This document shows, in pieces, positions 11,701-26,700 of a stretch of DNA of 64,000 bases (the first letter of the stretch is position 1; every line of letters starts with the position of its first letter). Source of the stretch: Lucinisca nassula (taxonomy: Eukaryota > Mollusca > Bivalvia > Lucinida > Lucinidae); contig OY757011.1 of assembly GCA_963580285.1 (NCBI GenBank), forward strand, positions 165,383,406 through 165,447,405. Reading direction: 5' to 3'. A model generated the notes under the pieces. The model ran no database searches. It worked only from the letters and a program-made list of their open reading frames with translations, and was not told the DNA's origin. Made by a program: the position numbers and the translations under genes.

Positions 11701-14700
11701 CTGTTTGTTTGATTTGAGGTTAAATGTCCCCGCCAACACTGAATAGATCATTTTGGAGACGCTGCTTCCAATTTTGTGGTACTTTAACCCGACATTGAGA
11801 TGAAATGACATCTCAAGCCCTGTCGCCCAATGAAACCAATAGGGTTTATAAGCATGGACGGTCCGACTAGCACCGCTTTACATGAACAGGTTAAGGTACT
11901 CTAAGCTGTTTACAAGTACTCGATGCGGCCGGATTTTAGCTCTGCATGGAAGCATCATGCAGCCTATCTATTTCTATAAGCCCCGATGGGCGGGGGCCTA
12001 CGGACAATCACATAGCTATACACAGAGGACAACCTACAAATCATCATTCTGTGTATTGAAAACATCAGAAATGTCACTCGTGCATCGCACTCGTGGTAAT
12101 ACTGATGTTTTCAACACACTCGCATACGGCCGCATTTGATCACTGAGTCGGAACAAACTACATCATAGTGTAGATTATATTTTCTTGTCCTTTGGGATCA
12201 TTGATTCCATTGGGGAATTTTGAAAATCTGAGGGTCACGGATGAGGCCTAATTGGCCGAAGCAGTTCGAACACCCAAAATTATTTCGAATTTGTGGCTGA
12301 AAACTTTCTTGTTTAATTCGAACTCCCAAATTTTTCAATACTTCGAACACACAAAAAAATGCCGAAAAATGCATCCAGAACAAGCATTTCGGACCGTTCC
12401 CGGGTTTATCATTATTACATCGTACTGGTCGTATATGAGCTAGCGCACGAAAAAAAAAAAACAAGAGTTGTCAGAAGACAACATAGCTCGCCTTTGGGGG
12501 CCTAAGATGGATGAGGGCAAGTTATCAAAAAAATTTTCTTCTGTAAAACAGCCCAATAGACTGCAGCAAATGAAAAAGAACCAAAATGTACCCCTAATCA
12601 TCCTGTTTTCAAGCCTCTCTACTGGAAAAAAAAAAATGAAAAAGAAATCTATATTTGATAAAAAAAATTCTACAAACTACCAAGTAATAACAAGGCATCA
12701 CAGACGATACAAATCCCCTCGAGCAAGACAAATTTAAAAAAAGCCTAGCCTAGCATTTGTGTAAAATTACATTATACCCATCAATAAATGTAGGTACTTA
12801 AGAGTGATGACAAAGTTTTTCTAAAAATAGCCACAGTGACCTTGACTTTGAGCCCTAGACCCTGAAAGTTGAACTTCATACCCAACATTTGTATGAAGTT
12901 ATCTTAAAATCCATCAATAAATCTGGACACTGGAGCAATGATCAAGTTTTTCTAAAAAATAGCCACAGTGACCTTGACCTTCAGCCCCTGACCCGGAAAG
13001 TCAAAGTCACTCAAGATATCATCATACCAAACATTTGTGTCAAGGTATATTAAAATCCATCAATAAATGAAGGCGCAAGAGTGATGACAAAGTTTTTCTA
13101 AAAATAGCCACAGTGACCTTGACCCTGTGACCCTGAAAGTAGTGACCTTGACCTTAGGCCCCAGACCCTGAAAGTCAAAGTAACTCGAGATATCATTATA
13201 CCAAACATTTCAGTGACGTTATATTAAAATCCATCAATAAATGAAGGCGCTAGAGCGATGACAATGTTTTTCTAAAAATAGCCACAGTGACCTTGACCTT
13301 GAGCCCCAGACCCCGCTATGTTTTTAAAAAGAAAAAAGAAAAGAAAAAAAAAAAAAAAAAATGTTCCTCCCCCGGGATTTGAACTCACGCAGCTTGCAGG
13401 TAAACTTTAACACAGAGAAGTAAGGGAGGTAATACAGAGGAATATTAACTTCTCAAAAAGTCCAATTTAAGCCAAAAAACCTGTAAAATGAAGTACAATG
13501 ATAATGTTAAATATTGTTTTTTAGCAATTATTAATTATATATTCAAAATAAAGTTGTAAAACATCACACATAAGAGCTTGCAGGTAAACTTTAACCAAAT
13601 GCGGACGCCGACGCTGACGCCGACGCTGACGCCGGACGCCCGGGGGTATGGCAATAGCTCCCCCTTACTTTCGTAAGGCGAGCTAAAAAAAGAAAAAAAA
13701 AAAAAAAAGAAAAAGAAAACTTAGCATGAAATATGTGCGACTTCCAAAGACTCGGATTAACATGCACTCTGTAAGGCAAATGGTTTTCGCTTCTCTCACA
13801 TTGGATAGCCCTGTGGTAATGAAAGGTTCACACCATCACCGAATACTGATCAGACGGTGAGAAACGCAGGCTGCAAGTGCTTAGATCAACCTTGATGAGC
13901 CACAGGAGTTTCGCTTATTTATATTGTGAAAATCCCATCGTCTGCACCAGGCTCATGCGATCAGCGAAGACTGTAATCGGATTGCATGAATGAGTACTCT
14001 AAGATGTGTCTTCGCTGGTTTCTCAACCACCTGCAAACACTGAACATGCGCACCCACTACCGGTTTGTAAGGCAAAGGGTTTCACTTAGCCTTGTGACTT
14101 CGTAATATTTAAGGGTTCAGTAAAGACTGATCACATTGCATCGATGTGCAGGCTGATCCTAGTCGGTGATGTAGCATTGTGGCCTACAAAGGCTTGGATC
14201 ACCATGCATATGCAAGTGTTTCCGCTTTGCTCTCAGACGCTTTGAAGCGTAGCTTCAGCTTTCATTATTATTTGTGTGACAGTGTTACCCTTTTTCCATG
14301 TGCTGTGGCATTGATTCAATGCCTCTTTGATAGCAGAAGCGCCCCTTTAAATATTAATTGAGAGATTCCCGCCTTTTTCCACAGAACGTCTTGTAGCATG
14401 TGCGAGTGAAATTCATGGTTGTTGCATGCAAAAAGGTAGTTTAATTCAGGTTCGTACCTGTTGGGTTACCCTGATTTTCTGAGGAGCAAGTGAAGATGTC
14501 CATTTATTTCACAGTGACAAGGTTTTGTTTGAAGTAATTTCGGGGAACATGATTAAGAAAATAAGTCATATGCGATGGGCGAAGACTCAGGTTAGCCTGC
14601 ACATGCATGCAGTCTGAACAGTCTTTGTTGTTCGTATGTGCCTACCATGGCCTCTGTGCTAATCAAAGAACAACATGTCAAAACTATGGACACATTGGCT

Positions 14701-17700
14701 AGATGCGCAGGCTGATCTGGTCCTTCATTTTTTTTTTTCGTTCGCCGTGCGCCGGCTTAAAACGAAGGTGTGTACATTTAACCGGCCAAAACAGCTTGCG
14801 ACATTACAAACAACATTCTAAGCTACCAAGTGCAAGGATCAGTCTGTTCAGATCTCCTATCTCGAGTAAAATACTTAGTGTGCATGTGCATACAGAAAAG
14901 ACTGATAAGTCTGCGCAGTTGTGCAATCGGGATTGTGTCTTCAATGTTCATGAGGTTTGAAACGTTTCATCGCGCACAAAGTGAAGAGCACACATGCACA
15001 TGTTAGATTTTCTTGTTACTTGCCTATCTAAATAACATGATGGTTTTGCATCCACAGTCTAATCAGTCTTCACCGGGCTACTTCGATGGGCATTGAATTG
15101 CTACATGCCCCCCAGCTTACACTGATTTGAGATAGCTTATGTGTAAACAGAGAACACACAAACAAGACTGCGCAGTCTCGCCCGGGGCTTCACTATGCGC
15201 TTAAACAATATAGGTGTCTGTGTGTGTATTTTTTTTTGGGGGGGGGGGGGGGGGGGGGGGAGGGGGGTTTGAAGTATCTATGCGCTTAGCTCCACTGGGG
15301 GTTTCAACATCACATCCCATATATACATGTAGCTGGACTTTGTCTGCTGCGGTGTAGCCGGAACAAAAAAAAATATTACAGACTATAAGGAAATTCTTTG
15401 AAGAATCATCTTTTTCCTAGATATGGGCTACCCTTAAGAAAAGAATTTGCTCCAAACAAATCAATTTCTGTTATTCCTGAGATCACAAATTGACTCGCCC
15501 ATTTTAAAGGGAATAGTGATAGTTCAATAGGTGTAAATGTCATTAATGACAATGTGTAACCTTATACTTGTAAATGCATGATAAACTCGCATTCAAAGAC
15601 CCCCTGCACACACTGACTTATTTATAGATCAAACGGTTCTGCACTGTAGTGATATTTATAACTTCTAATCACGTGCGAATTGACAGGGCCACGAGAAAAA
15701 AAACGTAGTTGTATAAAATATTGAACACAGCCTGATCCAATGCATGTAATTCTTTCAGATCAAACAGTTCGGACACTGATAAATTACCAACCTGATATTT
15801 TCTAATAATTCGAACACCCGGATCAGTATTTATTTTTTTACTGTTCAAATTAATTGGTCATTTACCGTATGTTCGATGTCGATCAGTACAGAGAAGCGTG
15901 TCAACCCTTTCAACCCTGTACATCGCTGCAGATACCGATTCAAGTACAGATACCGATACAAACCTTACAGATCCAGATCAGACGGCATGTGACGAGCAAT
16001 CTCATCAGATTCTACACCGTTTGCCAACTGTCAATGACATGAACAATACACCCTTATATAAGAATTGGTTCACTGAATATCAAAGCTAGAAGGGTTCTGT
16101 TCAGAAACTGGGGGTTGAAAGGGAATGATTTCAAGCATAAACAGCAACGGCGTAGGAAAATAGTACCGGATTTTTATCCTCAACTTTCAGCGCAAATTTA
16201 TTAGTGAAATCTAATAAGCAGGTCTATTTTTTACAAACAGTATTAATTTTTCAAACAGTCCGGATTTATTGCATGTACTGCTTTTTCATTTTAGGTTTTC
16301 TTTTTTTGAGCGGAGGACTACAAGAAGGCATGTCTAAAGAGGTGCACAAAAATCTGATATATGAGGTGTACGGTGACTATAGACGGGCTACGCCCGCCTA
16401 AAAAAGGAAACTAAAACACCACAATCTCTTTATAACACTATTAATGGTGTCAAAAGCAGAAACCGTGTTAGTTAAAGAACCGTGTTATATCCAACCAAAA
16501 ATGTATAGATTATATAGAAAAATGACCATTTATAGTCATTTTTCTATATAATCTATACATTTTTGGGATCCATCTTGAAACCGTGTTATATCGAAAACCG
16601 TGTTATAACGAATCGTGTTGTAATGAGGTTGTGGTCTATATCAAACCATTTTATATGGGGAAACCCCAAAATGGGGCATAGGCAAACAGTGCAGGCCCAG
16701 ATCAGACACCGCAGGCCCAGATCAGACACCGCAGAACATGACATCTGATCAGGCCCTTTACTGTTTGCAGAAAGTTCAGCTGTTTCATATAATATTTTCT
16801 AAAAATAACTACATGTAAACCCGACACATCTAAATGCAAAACAAACATCGATAAAGATTCCATTCAGTACAAAATGGCTGAACCCTTATTTTGTTGAATA
16901 CTAGAATCCGTACATTTGCAAACTGTAGATCCAGGGGTGCTTTTTGATTTATCTGAATCAGAATTAGGATTCGAAATCATGTTTCTGTTTCAGAAGTTTA
17001 TTTGTGTGAAACAGAAACATGATACCAAATCGGGGGAATGAGGCTCCATTCATGTTTCAAAACGAATCAGTGCATCAATAATGGTGGAATCACAGAATCT
17101 AAACGTACTGTTTTTAAAGTGGCAGCATCATGTTTGTGATTTAGATATTATGTTTTGGAATCCAGATTCAGGTAAGTCAAATGCACCCCTGATCAGATGA
17201 CTGCTTCAAAAGCCATCTGATCAGGATCAGCACTGTTTGTCACACAGTGGCTAAATTTAATTTATTCAGCAGGATAAGAGTTAATTTTATCATATGAAGT
17301 CGCATCTGCGAGTGTAATAACGCTATGTAATAAATTCAATAATCCACTAGTGGATTAAATATGCAAATTAGCTAGATACCTCCCGTAACGTTACATGTAC
17401 GACGTCCTTAACGATGTCGCGTTTACTAATGGCGAAATATTGACATCTTTGTTAAACAATCGTGAATAAAATGTTTTAAATGTCATATGACAAATAGAAT
17501 CTTGCATTCGTGCTCATGTATTACTGAATTTATTAAACTCGTTGAGGAAAAGGGATAAAATGCTCGGCAAAGCCTCGCATTTTATCCCTTTTCCTCAACT
17601 TGTTTAATAAATTCAATAATACATGAACACTCATGTAAGATCCTCTATTTCTTCAGCAGGATAAGAGTTAACCCTTATCTTGCTGTTCACGACAACCCCT

Positions 17701-20700
17701 ATCTTTGCAAACAGTGTAGATCCGGATCAGATGGCTTCTGAAGAAGCCATCTGATCAGGATCTGCACTGTTTGACATACAGTTTATGAATTTGTAGCAAT
17801 AAATTACATCAAGTAATTTGATTGGTTGATAGACAGAAATGGATGTGGCTTAAATGAATATTCAGCAGGATAAGGGTTAATTATCCTTGTTACTCCTCCT
17901 TATCCGAAGCTTTACTCACCATTAGTAAATGTTTCTTCATCATCTAGATCTTTGCCTCCATCATCACCATTTCTAGCTGATGGTTTCTTTGCTGTAGAAT
18001 CTTTCTTGGCCGAGTTGATCACCCACTCCATTCCAGAATCCGACTCCCTCCACTCTCCACTCTTGTTGGGCGATGCCTCAGGGGTCTGAGGATCTTCTGA
18101 CTCCTCTAGCTGTCTTGCCGATTCCTCTCGATGAGAGAACACCTAACAAACAAAAACAGGATATATCTAGTTCACAAGCAGATCCAAGACTTTGCTTGCC
18201 ATGTTTTTTGTTTGTTTTTTTTTTCAATTTTTTTTTCATCTAATGACGCTTTCAAGATGTCAATCGTTAATCAGACGTTGGTGAAACCAGAGTCCCTAGA
18301 CAAAACCACCTTACTTTCTGTTGTAGTACTTGAGGTCTCACGTGTGTTCCAAGCAAGGCTCCAACTTACAACAGTGAGAGATCTTATATTATTCAACGTT
18401 CTTAACCCATTAGGCCTTAGGTGGCAGGGCTTGAGATGTCGTTTCATCTCAGTACCGGGTTGAAGTCCCACAAAACTGGAAGCAGTGTCTCCAAAATGAC
18501 CTAAATAGTGTTGATGGCGATGTTAAACCTCAATTCAAACAAACAAAATACATTAGGCCACAGAGGCCCATTACAAGGGTTTTGTGCAATGTTCATGTAC
18601 ATGCATGCAGCAAAGGCTCTCTTAAACCATCTTATACTGGTGGACTCTTCCATTGCTATATGTTGGTCAAGCCCATTTGTCATATAGGGGTGTCAGCCCT
18701 ATTTTTACATTTTTATTCTAATTTTGATGGAAAATTCTGTTAGCAAATACTGCAGGCCCTGATCAGACGTCTGATCTGTTTGTTTTGTTTGTTTGATTTG
18801 AAGTTTCACGTCCCCGTCAACACTGTAAAGGTCATTTTGGAGAAGTTGCTTCCCACTTGGTGGGCCGGCACTCTTTGCCAAGGTACCCCTTTAGGGGTTT
18901 TCCTGCATACAATGGGTGAAGCCTGCCAGCCCACTCAGTCAACATACTGCCTCCATTGCCAGCTTGAAAAAGCCTCAAAGCACAGAAATAAATACATACA
19001 GTCAACTTCAATGGCTCGAACACCTTTGGGACCTCTAAAATCTGTTCGAGACAGGGCTAGTTCGAGCCACTGAGATTACTGTCAGGAGGCATTACGAGAT
19101 ACTTTTAGACATCTTTTCGGTGTTCTATAATGAATATGTATGCTGTGTGTACTCCTTAGAATCGCCCCATTGAGGCGATTCTAATGAGTACACACAGCAT
19201 ACATTTGCAGCTGTGTGTACTCCTTAGAATCGCCTCATTGAGGCGATTCTAATGAGTACACACAGCATACATTTGCAAGATAAACGAATACAATCTCCTT
19301 AATTATCCCCCACTATTTCTTATCTAGAGGATTTCGCTAGGGGCTCAAGAATGGGTTTGACACATCCATGGCAAACGAGCCATCGGTGTTCGAGGCATCG
19401 AGGTTCGGCTGTAATTTACTCGGAAGAAGACTGTGATCAGACTGTGCACACATGTTCAAAGTCACATTTTAAGTGTTGGTGCCCAATGATAAAGAATAAA
19501 GTTTTTTCATTGATCCATTGTATACTAGTGGACTCTTCCATTGCCATATGTTGGTCAAATCCATTTGTCATATAAGGGGTGTCAGGCCTATATTTTCGTT
19601 TTTATTCTGTTTTTGATGGAAAAATCTGTTAGCAAATAGTGCAGGCCCTGATCAGACGCCGCTTTCTGCGGCATCTGATTTGGGCCTGCATGGCTTGCCA
19701 AGGTATGCCTATAGGGGTTTCCCCCATGCAGTGGGTTAAACAGGGATCCCCCGAATGAGACACTGGCAAACAGTGCATGCTGGAACCAGAGGCTGCAGAA
19801 TGCGGTATCTGATCCCAGCATGTACTGTTTGCATAAAGTTCAAAAATTGTCTAAACAAATTTTTAAAACTAACTGAATCGAAAAAATATTGTTGTGTTTA
19901 TTTGTAAAAGATAAAAAATTTTCATTAACCCATTTTATACAGGGAAACTCAAAAACAGGAAACACAGGAAATTGGCAAACTGTGCCTGCTTGTATTAGAT
20001 GTGCAGAATGCAGCATCTGATCAGGGCATTCAAACACTTTTAAAGAAATTTCTAAACCGAACTGAATCTAACACCCCTAAATTTTGAAACTGACTCCTGC
20101 TATATATCATGGGGTACATTGGAAGTTAATATTCTATGCACTCATAAAGGTCCTGCATGAAAAGCAAATATAACAGACAGTAATAATTACTGGTTTAAAC
20201 ATATATTTAATAATAGACATATAACCTAACATGATACTACCCTTAGGATCAGTGGAAACCTAATTATTTTTTAGAGTTGCAGCACAGAAAAAGGTAGAGG
20301 GCAACTTGAGCAATCAGCAAAGCTGTGCAACTATTGTTTGATAAGCCTTCCATTCACACCATCACACAAATGTGAATGTCTCAGAATCCTTAAGACTTTT
20401 TCCCCATTTTAAGGCCCTAATTTCGGGCCAATCATTAATCAGAGATTGACGAAAACCAGAGTACCTAGAGAAAAAACACCTGACCTTCAAAAACCACCTG
20501 ACCTTATGTTGCAGAACTTTGTGTCTCACTTGACCTGAGCAAGGCTTAAACCACAGCATTGAGAGACCCAATGATTAAGAGTTGGTGCTCTTACCCACTA
20601 GGACACAAGGGCCCGTCAGATTCCTAAGAGGTAAGTCCAGATGCAGAAGGTATTCACCCTTTGTTTCTACGGCTGGCAAATAAATGGTGGAACCCAAGCT

Positions 20701-23700
20701 TCTTCTCTCCCTGCTTTAGTCTTCCTCAAACAAACCCCACGGGCCAAGGTTAAAAAACTTTTATTGATTCTCAACCCTGCTGGTTGAGTATCGAATTGCC
20801 AGTGCTCATAAACATAAAAACTAAAATACAAACTGCATGCAATGTGGTGTTTTTTCTTCTCAGATCAACAGAGAATGTCATCTGTCCTGCTCATAAATTT
20901 GAAAATGCCAACAATTGTTGCAGATTTTAAAATGCTAACAATTTGTCCGGCTAATAAATTCTAAAAGTCCTATAATTATTGCAGATTTTAAAATGCTAAC
21001 TAACTATTTGTCCTGCTCATAAATTTTAAAATGCTCCTAAATACTAAAATGTCTACAATTATTGCAGATTTCAAAATGCTAACAATTTATCCAGCTCATT
21101 AATTCTAAAGTGCCCACAATTATTGCAGATTTCTAAATACTAACAACTTGTCCTGCTCACAAATTCAAAATGCTCATAAATTCTAAAATGCCCACAATTA
21201 TTGCAGATTTTTAAATGCTAACAATTTGTCCTGCTCATAAATTCTAAAATGCCCACAATTATTGGCATTTTAAAATTTATGAGCAGGACAAATTTTCATG
21301 CTCAAGTGAGTTGTCACTTCAGGTACCCACTTATAACTGGGTGGACAGAGGCACACTGGTCCAGAGTCACACCAGAACTGACTTGTCTGAGTTTAACATC
21401 CCATAAACAACTTTAAAGGTCATATGGAGATAAGACATCGGTTTGTGCAACAGTTCTTGTGCATGTGTAAAGCAAGTGCAGAGATCCAGAATAACCCTTT
21501 TTGTACCAAATGGAATCTTCCTCCTTTTATATAGCAGGAGTCCATTTCAAAATTTAGGGGTGTCAGGCTGTGTTTTGATCAAAATTTATTTGGAAAATAA
21601 CTGAAATTTTAGCAACCACTGGAGGTCCTGATCAGATGCCGCATTCTGCGGCATCTGATCTGGGGCTGAACTGTTTGCCACAGTACCCGTTTTGGCGTTT
21701 CCGGTACAAAATGGGTTAAGGGATAATTTTACTTGTTTTTTGTTAGAAGCATATCTTGTGGGGACTTGTTACGGTCCCCTTAATCCTTATACTGCTGAAT
21801 ATTCATATATGCCACTCCCAATACCGATTATCAACCAATCAGATTATTTTTTATGCAAATTACTGCAACAGATTCACAATCTGACTGGCAAACAATGTAG
21901 AATCTGATCAGATGGCTTCGTCAGAAGCCATCTGATCTGGATCTACATTGTTTCAAAGATAAGGCATATCCGGGATTAGCAGGACAAGGGTTAACCCTTA
22001 TACTGCTAAACAGGACAGCCCATTTTTTGAAACAGAGTAGATCCAGATCAGATGGCTTCTGAAGAAGCCATCTGATCAGCATCTACACTGTTTATCCTAC
22101 AGTTTGTGAACTGATCAAATACATTATATCAAGTAATTTGATTTGTTGAGTCAGAAATGGGTGTGGCTAAATTAATTCAATCAGCAGGATACGGTTTAAC
22201 GGGACGAATCTAGCAAGTGCTCACATCTTTTTATGGTGTGTGTGTGAATTCGGGTTTAACGTCGCTTTCAACAATTTTTCAGTCATATCACGATGGTGTC
22301 TGGTTGCGACAGGAAGCTCAATGCTCACTTTTATAGTGCTGCCTTTACATTACATGATACCACACCCAGTCACATTATCCTGACACTGGGTCAACCAGTC
22401 CTAGCTCTACCCCGTAAAATCTGAGTGCCAAGCGAGGAGCAGCTAGTACCATTTTTAGTGACTTTGGTATGTCACGGCCCGGGATCGAACCCTTGACCTC
22501 CCGTTCCCCGGAGCAGACACTCTACCAACTGAGCTATCGGGGCCGGTATCTTTTTATGGTGACAAAAGAAAAGTTGTTCCTTAATTATTCGTACTACTCC
22601 ATATATAGCCAATTTTCCTTATTTCTTGTAAGGAACATGTTGTGGCTACTTGTTAAAATCGTCTGAATGTGGTGATTCCAATAAGTACCCACATGTTTTC
22701 ATGGGGCAAGAATTCGGCTGAAGACTATTTCTGGCCTGTAATTGTGGTTCATGAGAAATGGACTTGGTCATTTTGGTTGATGCCATGATTGAATCAAATG
22801 TTGGTGGCTTATCAAACTGGGGCCAGTTGTTCAAAACTAACCACATCGTTAGTTAACGTATCGTTGAAACTTTGATCACTTAATATGGCAAATATGATAT
22901 GCTAATATTTTTGCTGAAAAAATGTGAGCAGCTTTTGCAAATGCAAAAGCTGCTAACATTTTTTTTTCAGCAAAAATACCAAAATTTTAGATAATGAACT
23001 TGCTAGAACAGTTAACAATATGACCACTAATGGGCTTATTAAGCTAACAAGGCTTTGAACAAATGGCCCCAGATGTACAAATGAATAAACGAATGGACTG
23101 AAAACCAGACTCAAGTATATCATGTCATGCTTAAAGCAGATGGCGTAATTGAGGTAATATCAATATTGAAAAAAAGATTAAAACTTTACCTCAACAAGTG
23201 AGAGTATAGCATCTACAGACTGAGCTCTTGATGAATTTTCGTATGCTGGAGTAGTCTTCATATCTAGAAGTTTCGTACGATTTAAATCACAGTGTTCTAC
23301 CAAGTTGATTAACAAACCGAGACTCTGAAAATGATATTGCAAACAAAATGAGTGAAGGAGACATTGTGTTTAATTGAAAAAAAAAAATTCACAACACCTA
23401 TCACTGATCAAAATAGCTTAATCCAATATTCTAACACACCGTGCCTATATAGGCAATGAACAGGATTATGCAACAAATCACGGGGAGGAAGGGCGTCCAG
23501 AGTGACATCATTAGCTGACAATTTGTGATGTCACTCGTAGATTCCTTGACATTAGACAGTGTAACGTCACTTTCATGCACCAAAAACATTACAGAAGGAC
23601 ATAAATGCATGTGTTACATTCAATAATTTTTGTGGGATTTCTTCTAACCATGGCAAAAGGTTGTTAGACTATGAAGGAAACAACAACATTATTGCAGATT

Positions 23701-26700
23701 TTTTAGTGTTAGAATCAAAATAGATCAGCTCTAGTCTGTCATTTGTTGAGTAATAAATTGGTCAGTCATAAGTAAACAAATCACGCACGCTGCGCGCCCG
23801 TGATTTGATCCATTTTACAACTGACCTCCCAGACTGTGATTTTTTTACTCAACAAATCAAAGCTAGAGCTGATCTATTTCTGAAACAAATTGTGAAAACA
23901 AATGTAGTAACGTCTTCTCTTTATGGGGTTTTAAGCAAACTAATTAAGGGGTCTGCTTTAAGGAAACTCTGTAAGGGGTCTTAAGGGAACTTTTCAAAGT
24001 GTCTAATCATTAAGGGTTTAAGGAAACCAATTAACGATTCTTCTCTTTAAGGAAACTTTAATTAGTCTTTAGGGATTGAAGAAAATTCTTAGAGGGATAT
24101 CCTGTTTAAGAAAACTCTTAAAGGGGGCTTCAGGGATTTATGAGTTCCCTTTAAGGACTCTACTCTATAAGGAAACTCTTTATGGGGAGGTAAGGGGTTT
24201 AAGGAAACTCTTTAAGGGATCTACATTTATACTGAATCCCTTTAAGGGGTCTTTAGGGGTTTAAGAAAACTCTTTAAGGGGTCTATTCTTTAATAAGAAA
24301 AACTCTTGAAATTGTCTTTAAGAAAACTCTTAAAGGGGGCTTCAGTGATTTAAGAGTTCCCTTTAAAGAGTTCCCTTTAAGGGCTCTACTCTTTAAGGAA
24401 ACTCTTTATGGGGAGGTAAGGGGTTTAAAGAAACTATTGCGGTCTACATTTATACTGAACCGCTTTAAGGGGTATTTAGGGGTTTAAGAAAACTCTTTAA
24501 GGGGTCTATTCATTAATAAGAAAAACTCTTGGAATTGTCTTTAAGAAAACTCTTAATGGGGCTTCAGTGATTTAAGAGTTCCCTTTAAAGAGTTCCATTT
24601 AAGGGCTCTACTCTTTAAGGAAACTCTTTATGGGGAGGTAAGGGGTTTAAAGAAACTATTGCGGTCTACTTTTATACTGAACCGCTTTAAGGGGTATTTA
24701 GGGGTTTAAGAAACTCTTTAAGGGGTCTATTCTTTAATAAGAAAAACTCTTGAAGGTGTCTTAGGGGTTTAAGGATTTTTAAGGGGTCTACTCTTTAAGG
24801 GGTCTACCCTTTAAGAATTTTCCTAAGGGGTCTTAAAGAAACTCTAAAAGGGGTCTTTAAGGAAAGTATCTGCTTCTTGGCAGTAGATTCTATCAGTAGA
24901 CCACTATCAATGAAGGACTACCGGACGACCATCAATAAGGGACTATCAAGACAAAGATGTCTTCAAAAGAGTTCCCTTTTATGCCAATGTAACCATTTTC
25001 TTTAACAAAAGGTCCATGATGGACCTGAATCGCTCACCTGAATAATGACTGAACTTGGCCAAGATATCATAAAGACAATTATTCTGGTAAAGTTATATGA
25101 GCCTCGCCAAGCGAATTTGTGTCTTCGAGCATTCCGTCAAGACAAATTTTAACTGCGCATGCCCAGCCATTCAGAGGGGCCAGGGATATGGCTTTCTGTC
25201 AGAAGGTTCCTCTTGATTCACTGCTTGTATGAGCGAGCAGCAAAGGTTCTGGCAAGACTGCACGGATGCGCAGGCTCCCCTGAACATTCGCTGCTCGCAT
25301 GGGCGATAAGTACAAAAATCGCTTGACCGGGCCCATATGAAGATTGAAGAAAAACTGTGACCTGTAGTGGGTGATTTAGGGTTAAAAGCATTTTTTACCA
25401 AATGACCTAGTTTTTATCCAATATAACCAATATTCTAACTTGACCATGATATCACCATGACATTCTGATACAGTTTCTTGAAGACTGAAGCAAACCTTTG
25501 GCCTCTAGAAAGTAATCAAGGTTTTAAAGCAATCTGACCTACTGACCTAGTTTTTTAACCCACATCACCCACATTCAAACTTGACCAAGATAGCATCAAG
25601 TCATACATTCTGGTATAATTTCTTGAAGAATGAAGCAAACTGTGGCCTCTAGAGGGGGAACAAGATTTAAAAGTAATTCTACCTATTGACCTAGTTTTTC
25701 TATCCGACATGACCCACCTTTTAACATGACCCAGATAACATCAATATAAATGTTCTGGTAAAGTGCACAACAGTGGCCTCTGAAGGGTAAACAAGGTAAT
25801 AAAGCAATTGGATTTAATGACCTTGTTTTTGATATTTAAATTTAATGAAGATTTGATCAAGACAAACCTTCTGATGTGTGTGTGTGTGTGAATTTGGGTT
25901 TAACGTCGCTTTCAACAATTTTTCAGTCATATCACGATGGTGTCTGGTTGCGACAGGGAGCTCAATGCTCACTTTTATAGTGCTGCCTCACTGAAGTATC
26001 ATGTCCCAGACACATTACATGATACCCCACCCAGTCACATTATCCTGACAATGGGTCGACCAGTCCTAGCTCTACCCCGTAAATCTGAGTGCCAAGCAAG
26101 GAGCAGCTAGTACCATTCTTAATGACCTTGGTATGTCGCGGTCCGGGATCAAACCCGTGACCTCCCGTTCCCCGGAGCGGACACTCTACCAACTGAGCTA
26201 TCAGGGACGGTCACAAACCTTCTGATAGAGTTTCATTAAGATTGAAGCCAAACTGTGGGCTCTAGAAGGTGAACAAATATTTAAAGTAATATGACTTAGT
26301 GATTTAAGTTTTTATCCAAATTGACATATATTCCAACTTGACCAAGATATCGTCAAGACAAATATACTCGTATTTCGGTATAGTTTCATGAAGATTGATG
26401 CAAAACTATGGCATCTATTGGGTGAACAAGGTTTTAAAGCAATCTGACCAAGTTACCTAAGTTTTGATCCAACACGACCCATATTCGAACTTGACCAAGA
26501 TCAGAATTGTTACTGGTAACACGTCAAATGACATTCACAGACAAGATCTCATAGCTAAAAATAAATAACAAGCAGTTGTTGCCAACATGAAACAATTTGA
26601 AGTCAATAAATCATAGCATTACTTATCAGTACAAAACAGTCACCTACCAGTACAAAAAGATCAAATCTGAGATCATGTGGAACATATTGTGGTGACTGCA

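Noticed and set aside
18131..18463. 110-residue plus-strand open frame
   Set aside because: Lies over SINE sequence (S4 and S3) and opposite a WAPL intron start; no coding features.
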